Of a DNA stretch of 64,000 bases, positions 43,209 through 52,112 are shown one piece after another. The notes under the pieces are model-generated. The model did no database searches. It was not told the DNA's origin and saw only the letters and a program-made list of their open reading frames with translations. The stretch is taken from positions 2,728,001 through 2,792,000 of the forward strand of contig OZ244980.1 in the NCBI GenBank assembly GCA_965223035.1, read 5' to 3'. This stretch comes from CAMDPA01 sp965223035. GTDB taxonomy: Bacteria; Pseudomonadota; Alphaproteobacteria; Rhizobiales; Hyphomicrobiaceae. The translations under genes were made by a program, and so were the position numbers. Numbering within the stretch: position 1 is the first letter of the stretch; each line of letters begins with the position of its first letter.

Positions 43209-44317
43209 CACCGTTACGGCTGCTGCTGGCGGTGCAGCTTGGATCCCGCCCTCCTCAGTCCGACCGCCTCACGGCCGTTCCCTACCGATGATGGCGATAA
43301 TGCGCAATGGACGGTCAGCGCTATCGGTGGCTCATGGTCAAACAGATCGACGAAAAACGGATCGACGCGGTGGTGCGTCGGGGGCGCGTCAGGGACACGC
43401 CAGCGGGGAGGCCGCCGGCCGCTCCTTCTCAGTCTCATCATCGCTGCTTGACGCGATCAAACGAAGCGACGGCCTTGTGAATGGCGATCTGGATCGAACG
43501 AGGTGCGCAAGCCAAACGGTAACACCTGTCGCGCCGGTTGGTAAAACGCCGCGCTATCGCAAGACCTTCGCAATCACCGTTGCTCGCTTCAGCGCCGCTG
43601 GAGGTGGAGCCGTGGCCTTGTCGCCGAGGGCTGGTCGGTTTCGTCCTCGCCCTGTTCTGTCTTAGATCCTGTTCTGTGGTCGCCCTGTTCTGTCCTAATC
43701 CATGTCCACCTTGGGCGGATCAGCCGCTTGGGCCCGCTCCCCCGCCCGGACGTTGATAACGTGGTGCCATGGGATGACGGGGTCGCGAACGGGACGGTTC
43801 CAGCCCACACCAAAACTTTTGAGGAGCCACAGACGGAACAGCGATCCAGTGCCCGTTGGTGTTTCGTTAATGACCAACAATGCAACGTTGACTTTGGGGA
43901 TCACACAATGCTGACCATCGCAGTGTTCTTCACCATCCAGATCGCCGTCACATTGGCCGTCGTGGCGCTCGTTGGCTGACGGTCGCTCACTCCTTGTCCC
44001 CGAACAAGGCAGGTCCGCTTTCGGCCAGGCCCGTCTTATGCGCTCGTTCAATTCGCCAACGCAGCGATCTTGTTAAACGCCTGGGCCGCTGGAGGATCGG
44101 CGGGGTTGACCCGTGCGTTAGATTGTTGAGTTGGTAGCGTCCACAGTTTATCGCCTTTTAATTTTGGCTGAGCGACTGCCGGCCGGAGCGCGGGCGGTGG
44201 CGTTGGCGATCGGTGTGTCTTTTAACAGCTGCATGTTGAGATAGCGTTTGGTTGGACCGGGTGGGTCGTGCTGCTCGCTGCTCGGCGGAGCAATCATCTC
44301 CGGCCATACGGCGTTGG
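43209..44317. other. 1.1-kb region with little coding signal
   Basis: A 57-codon frame at 43307-43480 begins MDGQRYRWLMVKQIDEKRID but has no supporting features. A possible microprotein lies at 43908-43979 (separate entry). A module C-like sequence (GACGGTTCCAGCC) lies near 43790, and a hairpin CCTTGT/ACAAGG at 43992-44009. Otherwise nothing is recognised. Confidence 0.45.
43908..43979 (+). CDS. Possible 23-residue single-span membrane microprotein
   Basis: The frame is almost a pure membrane helix: it begins MLTIAVFFTIQIAVTLAVVA and ends with LVG. A GGGGAT site lies about seven bases before the ATG, and a small hairpin (43992-44009) follows the stop. Such size resembles KdpF/CydX-like microproteins, but no partner gene is adjacent. 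It could also be chance. Confidence 0.35.
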   Translation: MLTIAVFFTIQIAVTLAVVALVG

Positions 44318-44651
44318 CTAGAGCAACCTGCCTTTAATCGGACCCGGAACGATTCCGATTAAAGGCAGAAAGTTGCACTACACTTTAAGAGCGATCATCT
44401 TTGCGCCTTAAATCGGAACCGGCGCAATTGGAATCGGCGTTGCGGTTCCGATTTAAGGCGCGATGATCTAGCGCAGCCTGCTTTCGATCGGACTCGAAAC
44501 GGTCCCGATGAAAAGCAGAAAGGTTGCTCACCACTTGAGGGGCGATCAACTTGGTGCCTCAAATGGGAACCGGCTGTCCGGTTCCCATTTAAGGCACGAT
44601 GATCTGGCGTTTCCGAGTTGGCTGGACCCATCCCGCTCTCCGCCCAGCCAC
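44318..44651. repeat. Cluster of four tandem repeat modules (A-B-A-B) plus module C
   Basis: This is the densest repeat site. It runs CTAGAGCAACCTGCCTTTAAT (A), a B palindrome with arms CCTTAAATCGGAACCGG, a second A with arms differing from the first, a second B whose arms both changed (CTCAAATGGGAACCGG / CCGGTTCCCATTTAAG), then module C from GAGTTGGCTGGACCCATCC. The different copies and compensated changes suggest repeated insertion or duplication over time. The cluster lies downstream of (convergent to) the TAXI gene. Confidence 0.85.
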
Positions 44652-44779
44652 CCACAACACGCTATTGTTGGGCAATGCGCCCGGGCGGGTCATCCAATCT
44701 CTCGTCCACACAGTTATCGCGGCGATGTCAGACGGCTCGAGCGCAGGCCATGTTTTGGGCTTGGTGGAAGCGGTGCTGC

Positions 44780-45793
44780 CTATTGGACGCCGTCGGGAAT
44801 TTTCAGGCCTTTTTCTTGATAATAGCGCAGCGCACCAGGATGTAGCTTCATGTTCATTTGTTTGAATACGTTGTCCAAGGTGATCGCATCCTTTGCCCAC
44901 GAAGCGACCGAATGCATCTCGTCGATATGATCCCAAAAGGTCTTGGTCATCTTGTAGATCACGTCATCGGGGATGTCTTTGCGGGTGACCAATCCAACCC
45001 AGGCAGCGATCGTCTGAATCGGTTCCTCGTTGGTTTGATTGGCCCCATAAACATCCTTGGGAAACACGCCGCGGGTGCGGCCCGGGATCGACATCAACTT
45101 TTTCATGGCCGGCTTCTCCCAATCCGCGTCGCGCGCACCAAGAAATCGAATTTTGTTGGTCAATGCGACTTGCACAAAGTTTGATGCCGGCGGATTGCTG
45201 GCCGAGACGAGGACGTCGATCTGGCGATCTTGAAAGGCCTGCATGGCCGGCGAGAAACCGAGTTTGACGACGGTATAGTCCTTGCCCGGCTCGAGCCCGC
45301 TGATCGCCTTGACGAACCCACCGGCCACCACGCGCTGGACCGCAGCAGGCGGGCCCAAAAACACCCGCTTGCCCTTGAGATCGGCCATGCTCTTGATCCC
45401 GGAGGCATCATAGACGCCGAAATGATAGTAGCCGATGCGGTAATTGAATATAGCACGCAAATTGCCCGAAAGCTCTTTGGCTTTCTTGAGTTTGGCAAAC
45501 ATCGCCTTGCCGTTCACCATCAAGTTGTGCAGCGCCGGCGCACCCATAAAGAAGTCGGTCTTACCGCGCGCTGCATCCAGTGCGTGCCTGGGCGCGCCGC
45601 CCGTGGCGTTGACCTGTATTTCAATGTCCGGATTGTACTTTTGCACCAGCTTGGCGAAGGTCGTGTTGATCGCGAACGGCGTCGGCAAGCTGATCGTCGA
45701 CATGCGGTAAAAATCTTTGGCTTGCACGCCGTTCGCGAGACCTGCCGACAGCGCGGCGAGCAGCACGGTTCTCAAGGGGCCAATCGACATCAT
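44780..45793 (-). CDS. TAXI-family TRAP transporter substrate-binding protein
   Basis: The 337-residue periplasmic protein has a signal peptide (TVLLAALSAGLANGVQA) and the TAXI features RMSTISLPTPFAINTTFAKLVQK, ATGGAPRHALDAARGKTDFFMGAPALHNLM, LKGKRVFLGPPAAVQRVVAGG and FSPAMQAFQDRQIDVLVSASNPP. It binds the solute for the fused permease upstream (87 bases away), forming a Na+-driven importer. ATG 45793 (MMSIG) follows AGGAGGAA. TAXI proteins often bind dicarboxylates, but the ligand is unknown. The nearby catabolic genes suggest an aromatic or organic acid. Confidence 0.9.
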   Translation of the reverse strand: MMSIGPLRTVLLAALSAGLANGVQAKDFYRMSTISLPTPFAINTTFAKLVQKYNPDIEIQVNATGGAPRHALDAARGKTDFFMGAPALHNLMVNGKAMFAKLKKAKELSGNLRAIFNYRIGYYHFGVYDASGIKSMADLKGKRVFLGPPAAVQRVVAGGFVKAISGLEPGKDYTVVKLGFSPAMQAFQDRQIDVLVSASNPPASNFVQVALTNKIRFLGARDADWEKPAMKKLMSIPGRTRGVFPKDVYGANQTNEEPIQTIAAWVGLVTRKDIPDDVIYKMTKTFWDHIDEMHSVASWAKDAITLDNVFKQMNMKLHPGALRYYQEKGLKIPDGVQ

Positions 45794-45880
45794 CGTTCCT
45801 CCTATCCGGTGTTATCTGGTTGGCGGTGTTGGGTGGTTTGTGGGCGATTGCGCCGCAGATGTAAAGCAACCGCGTTTGTC

Positions 45881-47944
45881 TCAATCCGATTGCGCATTCG
45901 CAGTAGGTTCGGCGGGCGTGGCGCGCTGGGATCCGGAACGGCGCCACTCGAACAGCAGCAGCGCCACACCGGCCACGACCGCAGCGAGTTGAAGCTCGGT
46001 TATGGTGAGCAACGAACCGATCCCCAGCACCATTCTGGCCGCCCGCGACCACAGCGGCAAAGGCGTGCGGTCGACGCCGCCCAATGAGGTGGTCATCAGC
46101 CAGATCGCCAAGGACAGCCGGATGACAATCCAAACGAAGGCGACCGGTTCGAATTCGACCACCAACGAAAGCGACGGATTGTAAATGAACACGAACGGCA
46201 CGATGAAGCCGACGAATGAGAGCCGCAGCGCTTGAACCGCCGTCGTCATCGGATTGGCCTCGGCGATCGGGGCGGCCGCATAGGCGGCGATAGCGACCGG
46301 CGGCGTGATCGCGGATAGCACCCCATAATAGAGTACGAACAGGTGTACCAGAATCTTCGGGACGCCAAGTCCCTCCAGCGCCTGGCCCATGATCAGCACG
46401 ATGATCAGATAGGCGGGAATCGTCGGTAGGCCCATCCCCAGAATCATGCTGGCAAAGGCGACCAGTAGCATCGCCACGAACAGATCGCTGCCGGCGAATT
46501 GTAGGATCATGTTGGAGAAGCGGATGCCGAGCCCGGTCAAGTTCATGACCCCGACGATGATGCCGATGGCAGCAACCGCCACCATGATGCGACCGCACTG
46601 TTCACCGGCCCTGGACAGAGCCGTCAGATAAGCCAGCGGCCTGCTGCGCACCACCGGGTTCATCAGGCCGAGCAGCGCCCCGACGATGGTCGCCCACAGC
46701 CCGGCCATGGCCGGCGAGCGGCCGGTGACCAACACGGCGATGATGACGATGATCGGAATGATGAACATCAGCGACATCTGCCAGTCTTCGCGGGTGACCT
46801 GCTGTCGCTCCGCTTTCGGTATGGGTTCGATACCGGCGCGGGCAGCCTCGACCCAGACCGCGACGAATAAGCTGGCGTAGTAAAACAGTGCCGGCATCAA
46901 GGCGGCACCGATGATCACCACGTAGGGTACGCCCGTCACATCGGCCATCACGAAGGCCACAGCCCCCATCACCGGCGGCATGAATTGCCCGCCTGAGGAG
47001 GCCGCTGCCTCCACGCCGCCGGCGAACGAGCTTTTGAAACCCCGTTCCTTGATCATCGGAATGGTGAACACGCCGGTGCCCACCACGTTGGCCGAGACGC
47101 TACCTGAGATGGTGCCAAAAAAACCACTCGCGGCAATCGCCGCATGGGCCGGGCCTCCCCGCAGGCCGCCGGTCAGGCTGACCGCGATGCGCAGCAACAC
47201 AGCGCCCGCGCCGGTCGTTTCCAGGATCGATCCGAAGATGATGAAAATGAAGATCAGCGAAATGACGGTGATGACGATAAATCCGAACACGCCATCAAAG
47301 GAATACCACACAGTCCGCATCACCTGCTCAAGGTCGTAGCCGGCGTGGGCGAAGATCCAGGGCAGGTCCTGGCCAAACAGCGCGTAGATGAGGCTGAGGA
47401 CCGCTAACACAGCAAGCGGCCAGCCGAACACACGCCGTGTGACCTCGAGCACGGCTATCAATCCGCCGATGCCGACCAGGATGTCATTGGTCAGAAAATC
47501 GTACAGCCCGGTTTCCAACTCATCATAGACCGAAGCGAACCAATATATGGACAGCGCCATCATCAACATCAGCGCAATGTCAATCGCCCACTGCCCGACG
47601 CGCAGCATGGTCTGGGAGGTCGGGTGAACGAGAGCCAGGGGCACCGCAAGAATCGTCAAAATCACCGATGCGCCGACTGTAATCGAACGCTGATAGATTT
47701 CATCGATCACCCCGAACGCCGCCGTATAGATCGCGACGGCCGCAATCGCAAAGCCGATGACCTTCACCAGAAGGTCAGGGAGATTCACTCGCCACACGGT
47801 CGCTACCTTCCCTTTGCTGCGCAGGCTTGAGGCAAAGCCGCTGCATCTTTTTGTCGTTCGTACCCGTTCACAGGCAATCTCATCAATAACATGTTCCCGA
47901 TCGCGCGACAGCGATTTGCGTTGCCCCGGGGTCGAGCCGGCCAT
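45881..47944 (-). CDS. TRAP transporter fused permease (DctQM type)
   Basis: The 687-residue inner-membrane protein fuses the small DctQ and large DctM components, as usual for TAXI-TRAP systems. The DctM core contains GSILETTGAGAVLLRIAVSLTGG, GGPAHAAIAASGFFGTISGSVSANVVGTG and the SSGGQFMPPVMGAVAF region, with 15 or more hydrophobic segments. The N-terminal 45 residues are unusual and hydrophilic; GTG codons near the first membrane helix (VWRVNLPDLLVKVIGFAIAAV) could be the true start. It precedes its binding protein in the same operon. Confidence 0.9.
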   Translation of the reverse strand: MAGSTPGQRKSLSRDREHVIDEIACERVRTTKRCSGFASSLRSKGKVATVWRVNLPDLLVKVIGFAIAAVAIYTAAFGVIDEIYQRSITVGASVILTILAVPLALVHPTSQTMLRVGQWAIDIALMLMMALSIYWFASVYDELETGLYDFLTNDILVGIGGLIAVLEVTRRVFGWPLAVLAVLSLIYALFGQDLPWIFAHAGYDLEQVMRTVWYSFDGVFGFIVITVISLIFIFIIFGSILETTGAGAVLLRIAVSLTGGLRGGPAHAAIAASGFFGTISGSVSANVVGTGVFTIPMIKERGFKSSFAGGVEAAASSGGQFMPPVMGAVAFVMADVTGVPYVVIIGAALMPALFYYASLFVAVWVEAARAGIEPIPKAERQQVTREDWQMSLMFIIPIIVIIAVLVTGRSPAMAGLWATIVGALLGLMNPVVRSRPLAYLTALSRAGEQCGRIMVAVAAIGIIVGVMNLTGLGIRFSNMILQFAGSDLFVAMLLVAFASMILGMGLPTIPAYLIIVLIMGQALEGLGVPKILVHLFVLYYGVLSAITPPVAIAAYAAAPIAEANPMTTAVQALRLSFVGFIVPFVFIYNPSLSLVVEFEPVAFVWIVIRLSLAIWLMTTSLGGVDRTPLPLWSRAARMVLGIGSLLTITELQLAAVVAGVALLLFEWRRSGSQRATPAEPTANAQSD

Positions 47945-48352
47945 GATCGGTCGTCTTGTTCAAGCATAAGGCGGCCAACCGCGCCCTGCTGCGCCGATCG
48001 TGACGCCGATCCGGCGGAGGACGGACTTCGATCCGGCCATCGCGCTCCCGCGTTCGGTCCTGGGCTGGTCGATGGTCGAGTAAACGAATGTCAGAGCCGC
48101 GCGCTTCGGCCCGGCGGAGCAGCAAGGACCGGGCCAAGCGGGAGGCCGCGACGCACGACCATCACACTAGGATAAGGCTGATCGCTTCGGCTGGCCGCGA
48201 TCGGTATCTTTGTGCCAATCAAAACATGCTCTATTCCGGCGTTTGAAAGGGCAATCGATAGCTTTGGTCGTGCGGCCAAAGACGATCGCGCGCCGCGTGC
48301 CTGGCTTGACGAAGCCGGCGGGAACACAAGCGATGCCTGAGGCAGGGGCCGC
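47945..48352. other. 408-base divergent spacer between TRAP permease and MFS genes
   Basis: No convincing gene or repeat. It should hold two promoters; the sequence near 48150-48250 is somewhat less GC-rich than its surroundings. Confidence 0.4.
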
Positions 48353-49576
48353 ATGGACGGATCATCAAATCGTTGGCTGGCGTTGGGCCTTTTGTTCCTG
48401 ATCGGGTTGACCGGTCCCATGCATTTTCAATCCGTGGCGGCGTTGGCACCGTTTCTGATCGCGCATCAGGGTCTGAGCTACACGGACATCGGCATCTTGA
48501 CCGGGGTGTTCATGCTGCCCGGCATCTTTTTCGCCGCGCCGAGCGGTGTGCTGGCGGCTTGGCTCGGCGATCGGCTGACACTGCTGATCGGCATTGTCAT
48601 GATGGGTGCGGCAGCGCTGGTGTTCGCGGCGACAGACGCCTACCACGTCATGTTGGCATGTCGCGTGATCGGTGGTGCCGGTGCCGTCGCCATTACCGTG
48701 CTCCTGCCAAAGGTCGTCACCGATTGGTTTGCCGGCAAGGAAATCGCCACCGGTCTGTCGATTATCGCCTCCAGCGTCGGCTTTGGCATGGGGCTCACGG
48801 TCGCCATCCTGCCCTGGATCGCATCGCAGACATCCTGGCAAGTCGCCATGATCGCCAATGCGGCCTTCTCGGCCGTGGGGATTGCCCTGTTGTTGGCGAT
48901 CTACCCGAAGCAAGCGCCGCGACCGGACCAGCCAGCCGGTTCCGGCACGCTGTGGCTGATCAATCGCAAAGAGCTGGTGCTTTCCTCGCTGGCCGGATTG
49001 GGGCGAGGCCTGTTCAGCGCTGGATATGTGGTGTTCATCAGCTTCGTGCCGCCGCTTTTGATCGCACAGGGCTTGGCACCCGCCGAGGCCGGGCTGCTGA
49101 CCAGCATCGCCGCCTTGATGTCGCTGGTGTCGGTGCCGCTTGGCGGCCTGCTATCGGACTGGACGCGCAAGCCCAACCTTTTTATCGTCGGCGGATCGCT
49201 GGGAACGGCATTGACTTGCATCCTCGTGCCCTACGTGGCGCCGGCGGTGCTTTGGGTGGTCCTGTTCGGCGTCTTGCGCGGCGGCTGCACTGGCGGGCTG
49301 ATGGCGCTGCCCTCACAAATCCTGCGCCCGCAAAGCCGGACCACGGGCTTTGCCATCGTGTCCGCCGTATATTTTATCTGTATGACATGCCTTCCTGCGG
49401 TTGCCGGATACCTTTTGGATGCAACCGGAAGCCGGGCGGCACCGCTCTGGTTCGCCGCCCTGCTATGGCTGCTCATCACAGCACAGTTGGGGCTGTTTAA
49501 AGCACTGCAGCACGGTTGGAAGTGTCGGGCGAACCTGCTGCGAGCCCCCTCCGCACGGCCTCGGCGCGGCGCGTGA
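48353..49576 (+). CDS. Major facilitator superfamily transporter
   Basis: The 407-residue protein has twelve predicted membrane helices and typical MFS loops: GIFFAAPSGVLAAWLGDRL (motif A-like loop 2-3), GGLLSDWTRKP in loop 8-9, and a cytoplasmic midpoint at IYPKQAPRPDQ. It could import the substrate or export a toxic product of the catabolic genes nearby. ATG 48353 is preceded by AGGGGCC. It is convergent with the GMC oxidoreductase gene. Confidence 0.85.
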   Translation: MDGSSNRWLALGLLFLIGLTGPMHFQSVAALAPFLIAHQGLSYTDIGILTGVFMLPGIFFAAPSGVLAAWLGDRLTLLIGIVMMGAAALVFAATDAYHVMLACRVIGGAGAVAITVLLPKVVTDWFAGKEIATGLSIIASSVGFGMGLTVAILPWIASQTSWQVAMIANAAFSAVGIALLLAIYPKQAPRPDQPAGSGTLWLINRKELVLSSLAGLGRGLFSAGYVVFISFVPPLLIAQGLAPAEAGLLTSIAALMSLVSVPLGGLLSDWTRKPNLFIVGGSLGTALTCILVPYVAPAVLWVVLFGVLRGGCTGGLMALPSQILRPQSRTTGFAIVSAVYFICMTCLPAVAGYLLDATGSRAAPLWFAALLWLLITAQLGLFKALQHGWKCRANLLRAPSARPRRGA

Positions 49577-49616
49577 GCCCGCGACACCGCAAGGCGCAAT
49601 CGGAGGCGCTCACGGT

Positions 49617-51215
49617 TCAGCCGGCATCCGCCTTGATCATGTCGGCAGTCTTCTCGCCGATCATAATGGCCGGCGCATTGGTATTGCCGCCCACGATCGT
49701 CGGCATCACCGAGCAGTCAGAAACACGAAGCCCGGCCAGCCCGCGCACGCGCAGTCGCGCATCGACGACCGCCATCGCATCGTTGCCCATCCGGCAGGTC
49801 CCCACTGGATGAAAGATGGTCGCGCCGGAGGCCCTGATATAGGCTTCAAGGTCTTGGTCCGATTGGGTTTGCTCCCCCGGAGCGATCTCCCTCGGACGGT
49901 ACTTTTTGAATGCGTCCGCGTGGATGATCCGCCGACACTCCTTCAGGCCTTTGGTCAGCACCCGCAGGTCTTGCGCGTCGGCAAAGAAGTTGGGATCGAT
50001 GCGCGGAGCGGCCGCTGGGTCCGCCGAGGCGAGACGCACGCTGCCACGGCTCTTCGGCCGCAGCAAAACGGCAAAAGCCGAATATCCATGACCGACCTCG
50101 AGCATCTTCGGCGGCGGGGCGCGATGACCCGGGATGAACACCAGCTGGATGTCCGGTCGGCGAAGGCCTGGTTCGGTTCGGATGAAGCCGCCGGATTCGA
50201 TCAACTGCGAGGCATAGATCCCTTTGCGCGCAACCAGATATTTGATCGCATCCAGCGCGAGCGACGGCGCCTTGGGCCAAGAAAAGCCCCATGGGATGCG
50301 CGATCGCGTGCGCATCATGGTGCCGGCCGCGATATGGTCCTGCAGGTTGCTGCCGACGCCGGGCAGGTGATGGATGACGTCGATGCCGTGCCGGCCCAGC
50401 TGTTCGCCGTCGCCGATCCCTGACAGCATCAGGAGTTTTGGCGAGACGATGGCGCCGGCTGAAACGATCACCTCCCGCTTGGCGCGCAGCAGGCGGCCGT
50501 CGCGCACCACCACACCGCGTGCACGACCGTTCTCGATCAACACCCGATCGACAGGCGTATCCGTCATCACCTGGACGTTGGCGCGCTTCATCGCCGGTCG
50601 AATATACGCCATCGCCGTCGACCAGCGTCGGCCGTTTTTCTGGGTCACTTGATGTTGGCCGATACCGTCCTGGGTGGCGCCATTGAAGTCTGGGTTGTGC
50701 TGGTACTGCAGGCTCTCGCAGGCGGCAACGAAATCCCGCTCAAGGGGGCTCGTCACATTGCAGAAGGTGACGTTGAGCGGGCCGCCTGTGCCGTGATGCT
50801 CGCTCTCGCCGTATTGCTCGTTGTGCTCAGCCTTGAGGAAATAAGGCTTGACGTCGGACCAGCCCCAACCCGCATTGCCCAACGCCGCCCACTCGTCGTA
50901 GTCGAGCCGGTTGCCGCGCATGTAGACCATGGCATTGATCGAGCTGGTGCCGCCCAACGTTTTGCCGCGCGGCGTGAAAATCGGCCGGTTGGCCATCAAG
51001 GCTTGCGGCTCGGTGAAGAAGCGCCAATTGACCTTGCGATGGTGGGGCAGCCACATGATGCCCATCGGAATGTGGATGAAGGGGCTGCGGTCGGCCGGGC
51101 CGGCCTCCACCAGGCATACGGTGACGGTCGCCTCTTCACTCAGACGGTTGGCAATGACGGCTCCCGTCGAGCCAGCGCCGACCACGACGTAGTCAAACGT
51201 TCCCAGTTCGTCCAT
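49617..51215 (-). CDS. GMC-family FAD oxidoreductase (choline/alcohol dehydrogenase-like)
   Basis: The 532-residue protein begins DYVVVGAGSTGAVIANRLSE (dinucleotide fold) and has the GMC signatures PRGKTLGGTSSINAMVYMRG, VIVSAGAIVSPKLLMLSGIG, HDHIAAG-type LQDHIAAGTMM and the catalytic His segment IFHPVGTCRMGNDAMAVVD ... NTNAPAIMIGEK. It oxidises a primary alcohol with FAD. ATG 51215 gives MDELGTFDYVV; thirteen upstream codons are unsupported. It may be the last gene of a leftward group with the unknown protein (51484) and the UbiD-like decarboxylase (52113). Confidence 0.9.
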   Translation of the reverse strand: MDELGTFDYVVVGAGSTGAVIANRLSEEATVTVCLVEAGPADRSPFIHIPMGIMWLPHHRKVNWRFFTEPQALMANRPIFTPRGKTLGGTSSINAMVYMRGNRLDYDEWAALGNAGWGWSDVKPYFLKAEHNEQYGESEHHGTGGPLNVTFCNVTSPLERDFVAACESLQYQHNPDFNGATQDGIGQHQVTQKNGRRWSTAMAYIRPAMKRANVQVMTDTPVDRVLIENGRARGVVVRDGRLLRAKREVIVSAGAIVSPKLLMLSGIGDGEQLGRHGIDVIHHLPGVGSNLQDHIAAGTMMRTRSRIPWGFSWPKAPSLALDAIKYLVARKGIYASQLIESGGFIRTEPGLRRPDIQLVFIPGHRAPPPKMLEVGHGYSAFAVLLRPKSRGSVRLASADPAAAPRIDPNFFADAQDLRVLTKGLKECRRIIHADAFKKYRPREIAPGEQTQSDQDLEAYIRASGATIFHPVGTCRMGNDAMAVVDARLRVRGLAGLRVSDCSVMPTIVGGNTNAPAIMIGEKTADMIKADAG

Positions 51216-51249
51216 GCTTGCGGTCCCGACTACTCCGTCCCTGGGCCGG

Positions 51250-51386
51250 ATCATCGTGTCTCAAATTAGATCCGCAAAGCCGGTTCCAATCCCAGGCACA
51301 AAGTTGATCGCCCTTAAAGCGGTGAGCGACTTTCTGCCTGTGATCGGGATCGTCCGGTTCCGATCCAAGGCAGGTGGCTCCAACGC
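51250..51386. repeat. Degenerate composite repeat, B plus A
   Basis: GGATCATCGTGTCTCAAATTAGATC resembles module B's end, with GCAAAGCCGGTTCCAAT and a following A-type core TGATCGGGATCGTCCGGTTCC and end CAAGGCAGGTGGCTC. It lies between the GMC gene and the unknown gene at 51484. Confidence 0.65.
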
Positions 51387-51483
51387 TACGATCAGCGCCG
51401 ACCGTTTCGATTGTGGGGCGGATATCGTCGGTATGGCAAGGGGCAGCGCTCAAGATACCGACAGCTGCGCCGCCACGCGCGCT

Positions 51484-51831
51484 CTACCAGGTGAGAGGCT
51501 TCACCGGGAACACTTGCCCGCCGCGCATCACGTCGAGCACGGTGTAGCCGATGATCGCGAACAACTGTTTGTCAGCCACAATGTGCCACGGCGCGTTGGT
51601 GGAGCTAACGATCGCGCTAGCCGGGCCGCAGGCCGAGGGATCGCTGGCGAGCGCATTGATCTGCCACATGGCTGCCGTCTGCGAAAAGCCACCGACGATC
51701 GGCCAACGGACGAAGTTTTCCACCTGATCGGTCTTGTTACACCAGACCGCGGGGGTCACGGCGTGGTGAGCAGTCAACATGACGGTGGACCAGACGGAGG
51801 TGACCGCGACGGTCAGGCCATAATGCTGCAT
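51484..51831 (-). CDS. Unknown small protein, probably secreted
   Basis: The 115-residue product (MQHYGLTVAVTSVWSTVML...) has a hydrophobic N-terminal stretch that could be a signal sequence, and two Cys (AVWCNKTD, SACGPAS). Codon third positions are almost all G or C, as in the neighbouring genes, so the frame is real. No family is recognised. The motif WPIVGGFSQTAAMWQINALASDP and C-terminus QVFPVKPLTW are the most distinctive parts. A longer start (51879) is possible. Location between UbiD-like and GMC genes suggests a shared role. Confidence 0.6.
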   Translation of the reverse strand: MQHYGLTVAVTSVWSTVMLTAHHAVTPAVWCNKTDQVENFVRWPIVGGFSQTAAMWQINALASDPSACGPASAIVSSTNAPWHIVADKQLFAIIGYTVLDVMRGGQVFPVKPLTW

Positions 51832-52003
51832 CACGCCCGCCCAACGATGAGCACCAACAATGGATGTATGTCTGCTCATTGGCGCTTGGATCGCCGGCCA
51901 GCGCAGTTCTATGCGACACAGAATTGCGATATTTGCGGCGCGATCTGAATTGTCGGGTCGCCGCTCGACGCACGGGGCGGTTCACTCCCGGGCGGTTTAG
52001 GGT

Positions 52004-52072
52004 ACAGTCCAGCGCACCGGCCCAGCGCACAGTCCAGCGCACTGGCCCAGCCCACAGCCCAGCGTACCGGCC
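52004..52072. repeat. Short tandem repeat of a 12-base unit
   Basis: Five imperfect copies of about 12-13 bases with the core (G)CCCAGCGCAC (for example GTCCAGCGCACCG, GCCCAGCGCACA, GCCCAGCGTACCG). The tract lies in the 281-base gap before the UbiD stop and is not coding. Confidence 0.7.
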
Positions 52073-52112
52073 TTACTCAGTGCCTTAGTGTGAGGCACGT
52101 TGACGCGATCCG

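Noticed and set aside
42873..43211. Minus-strand frame through the tRNA-Leu, peptide with GGTRTPTPLR-like text
   Set aside because: It is the reverse of a tRNA gene and a familiar artefact of automatic annotation; the tRNA explains the sequence.
43307..43480. 57-codon frame MDGQRYRWLMVKQIDEK...
   Set aside because: No ribosome binding site, no homologue recognised and composition like the surrounding spacer.
48373..49500. Plus-strand frame of 375 codons in another phase
   Set aside because: It overlaps the MFS transporter in an alternative frame and is Arg/His-rich, typical of a GC-rich shadow.
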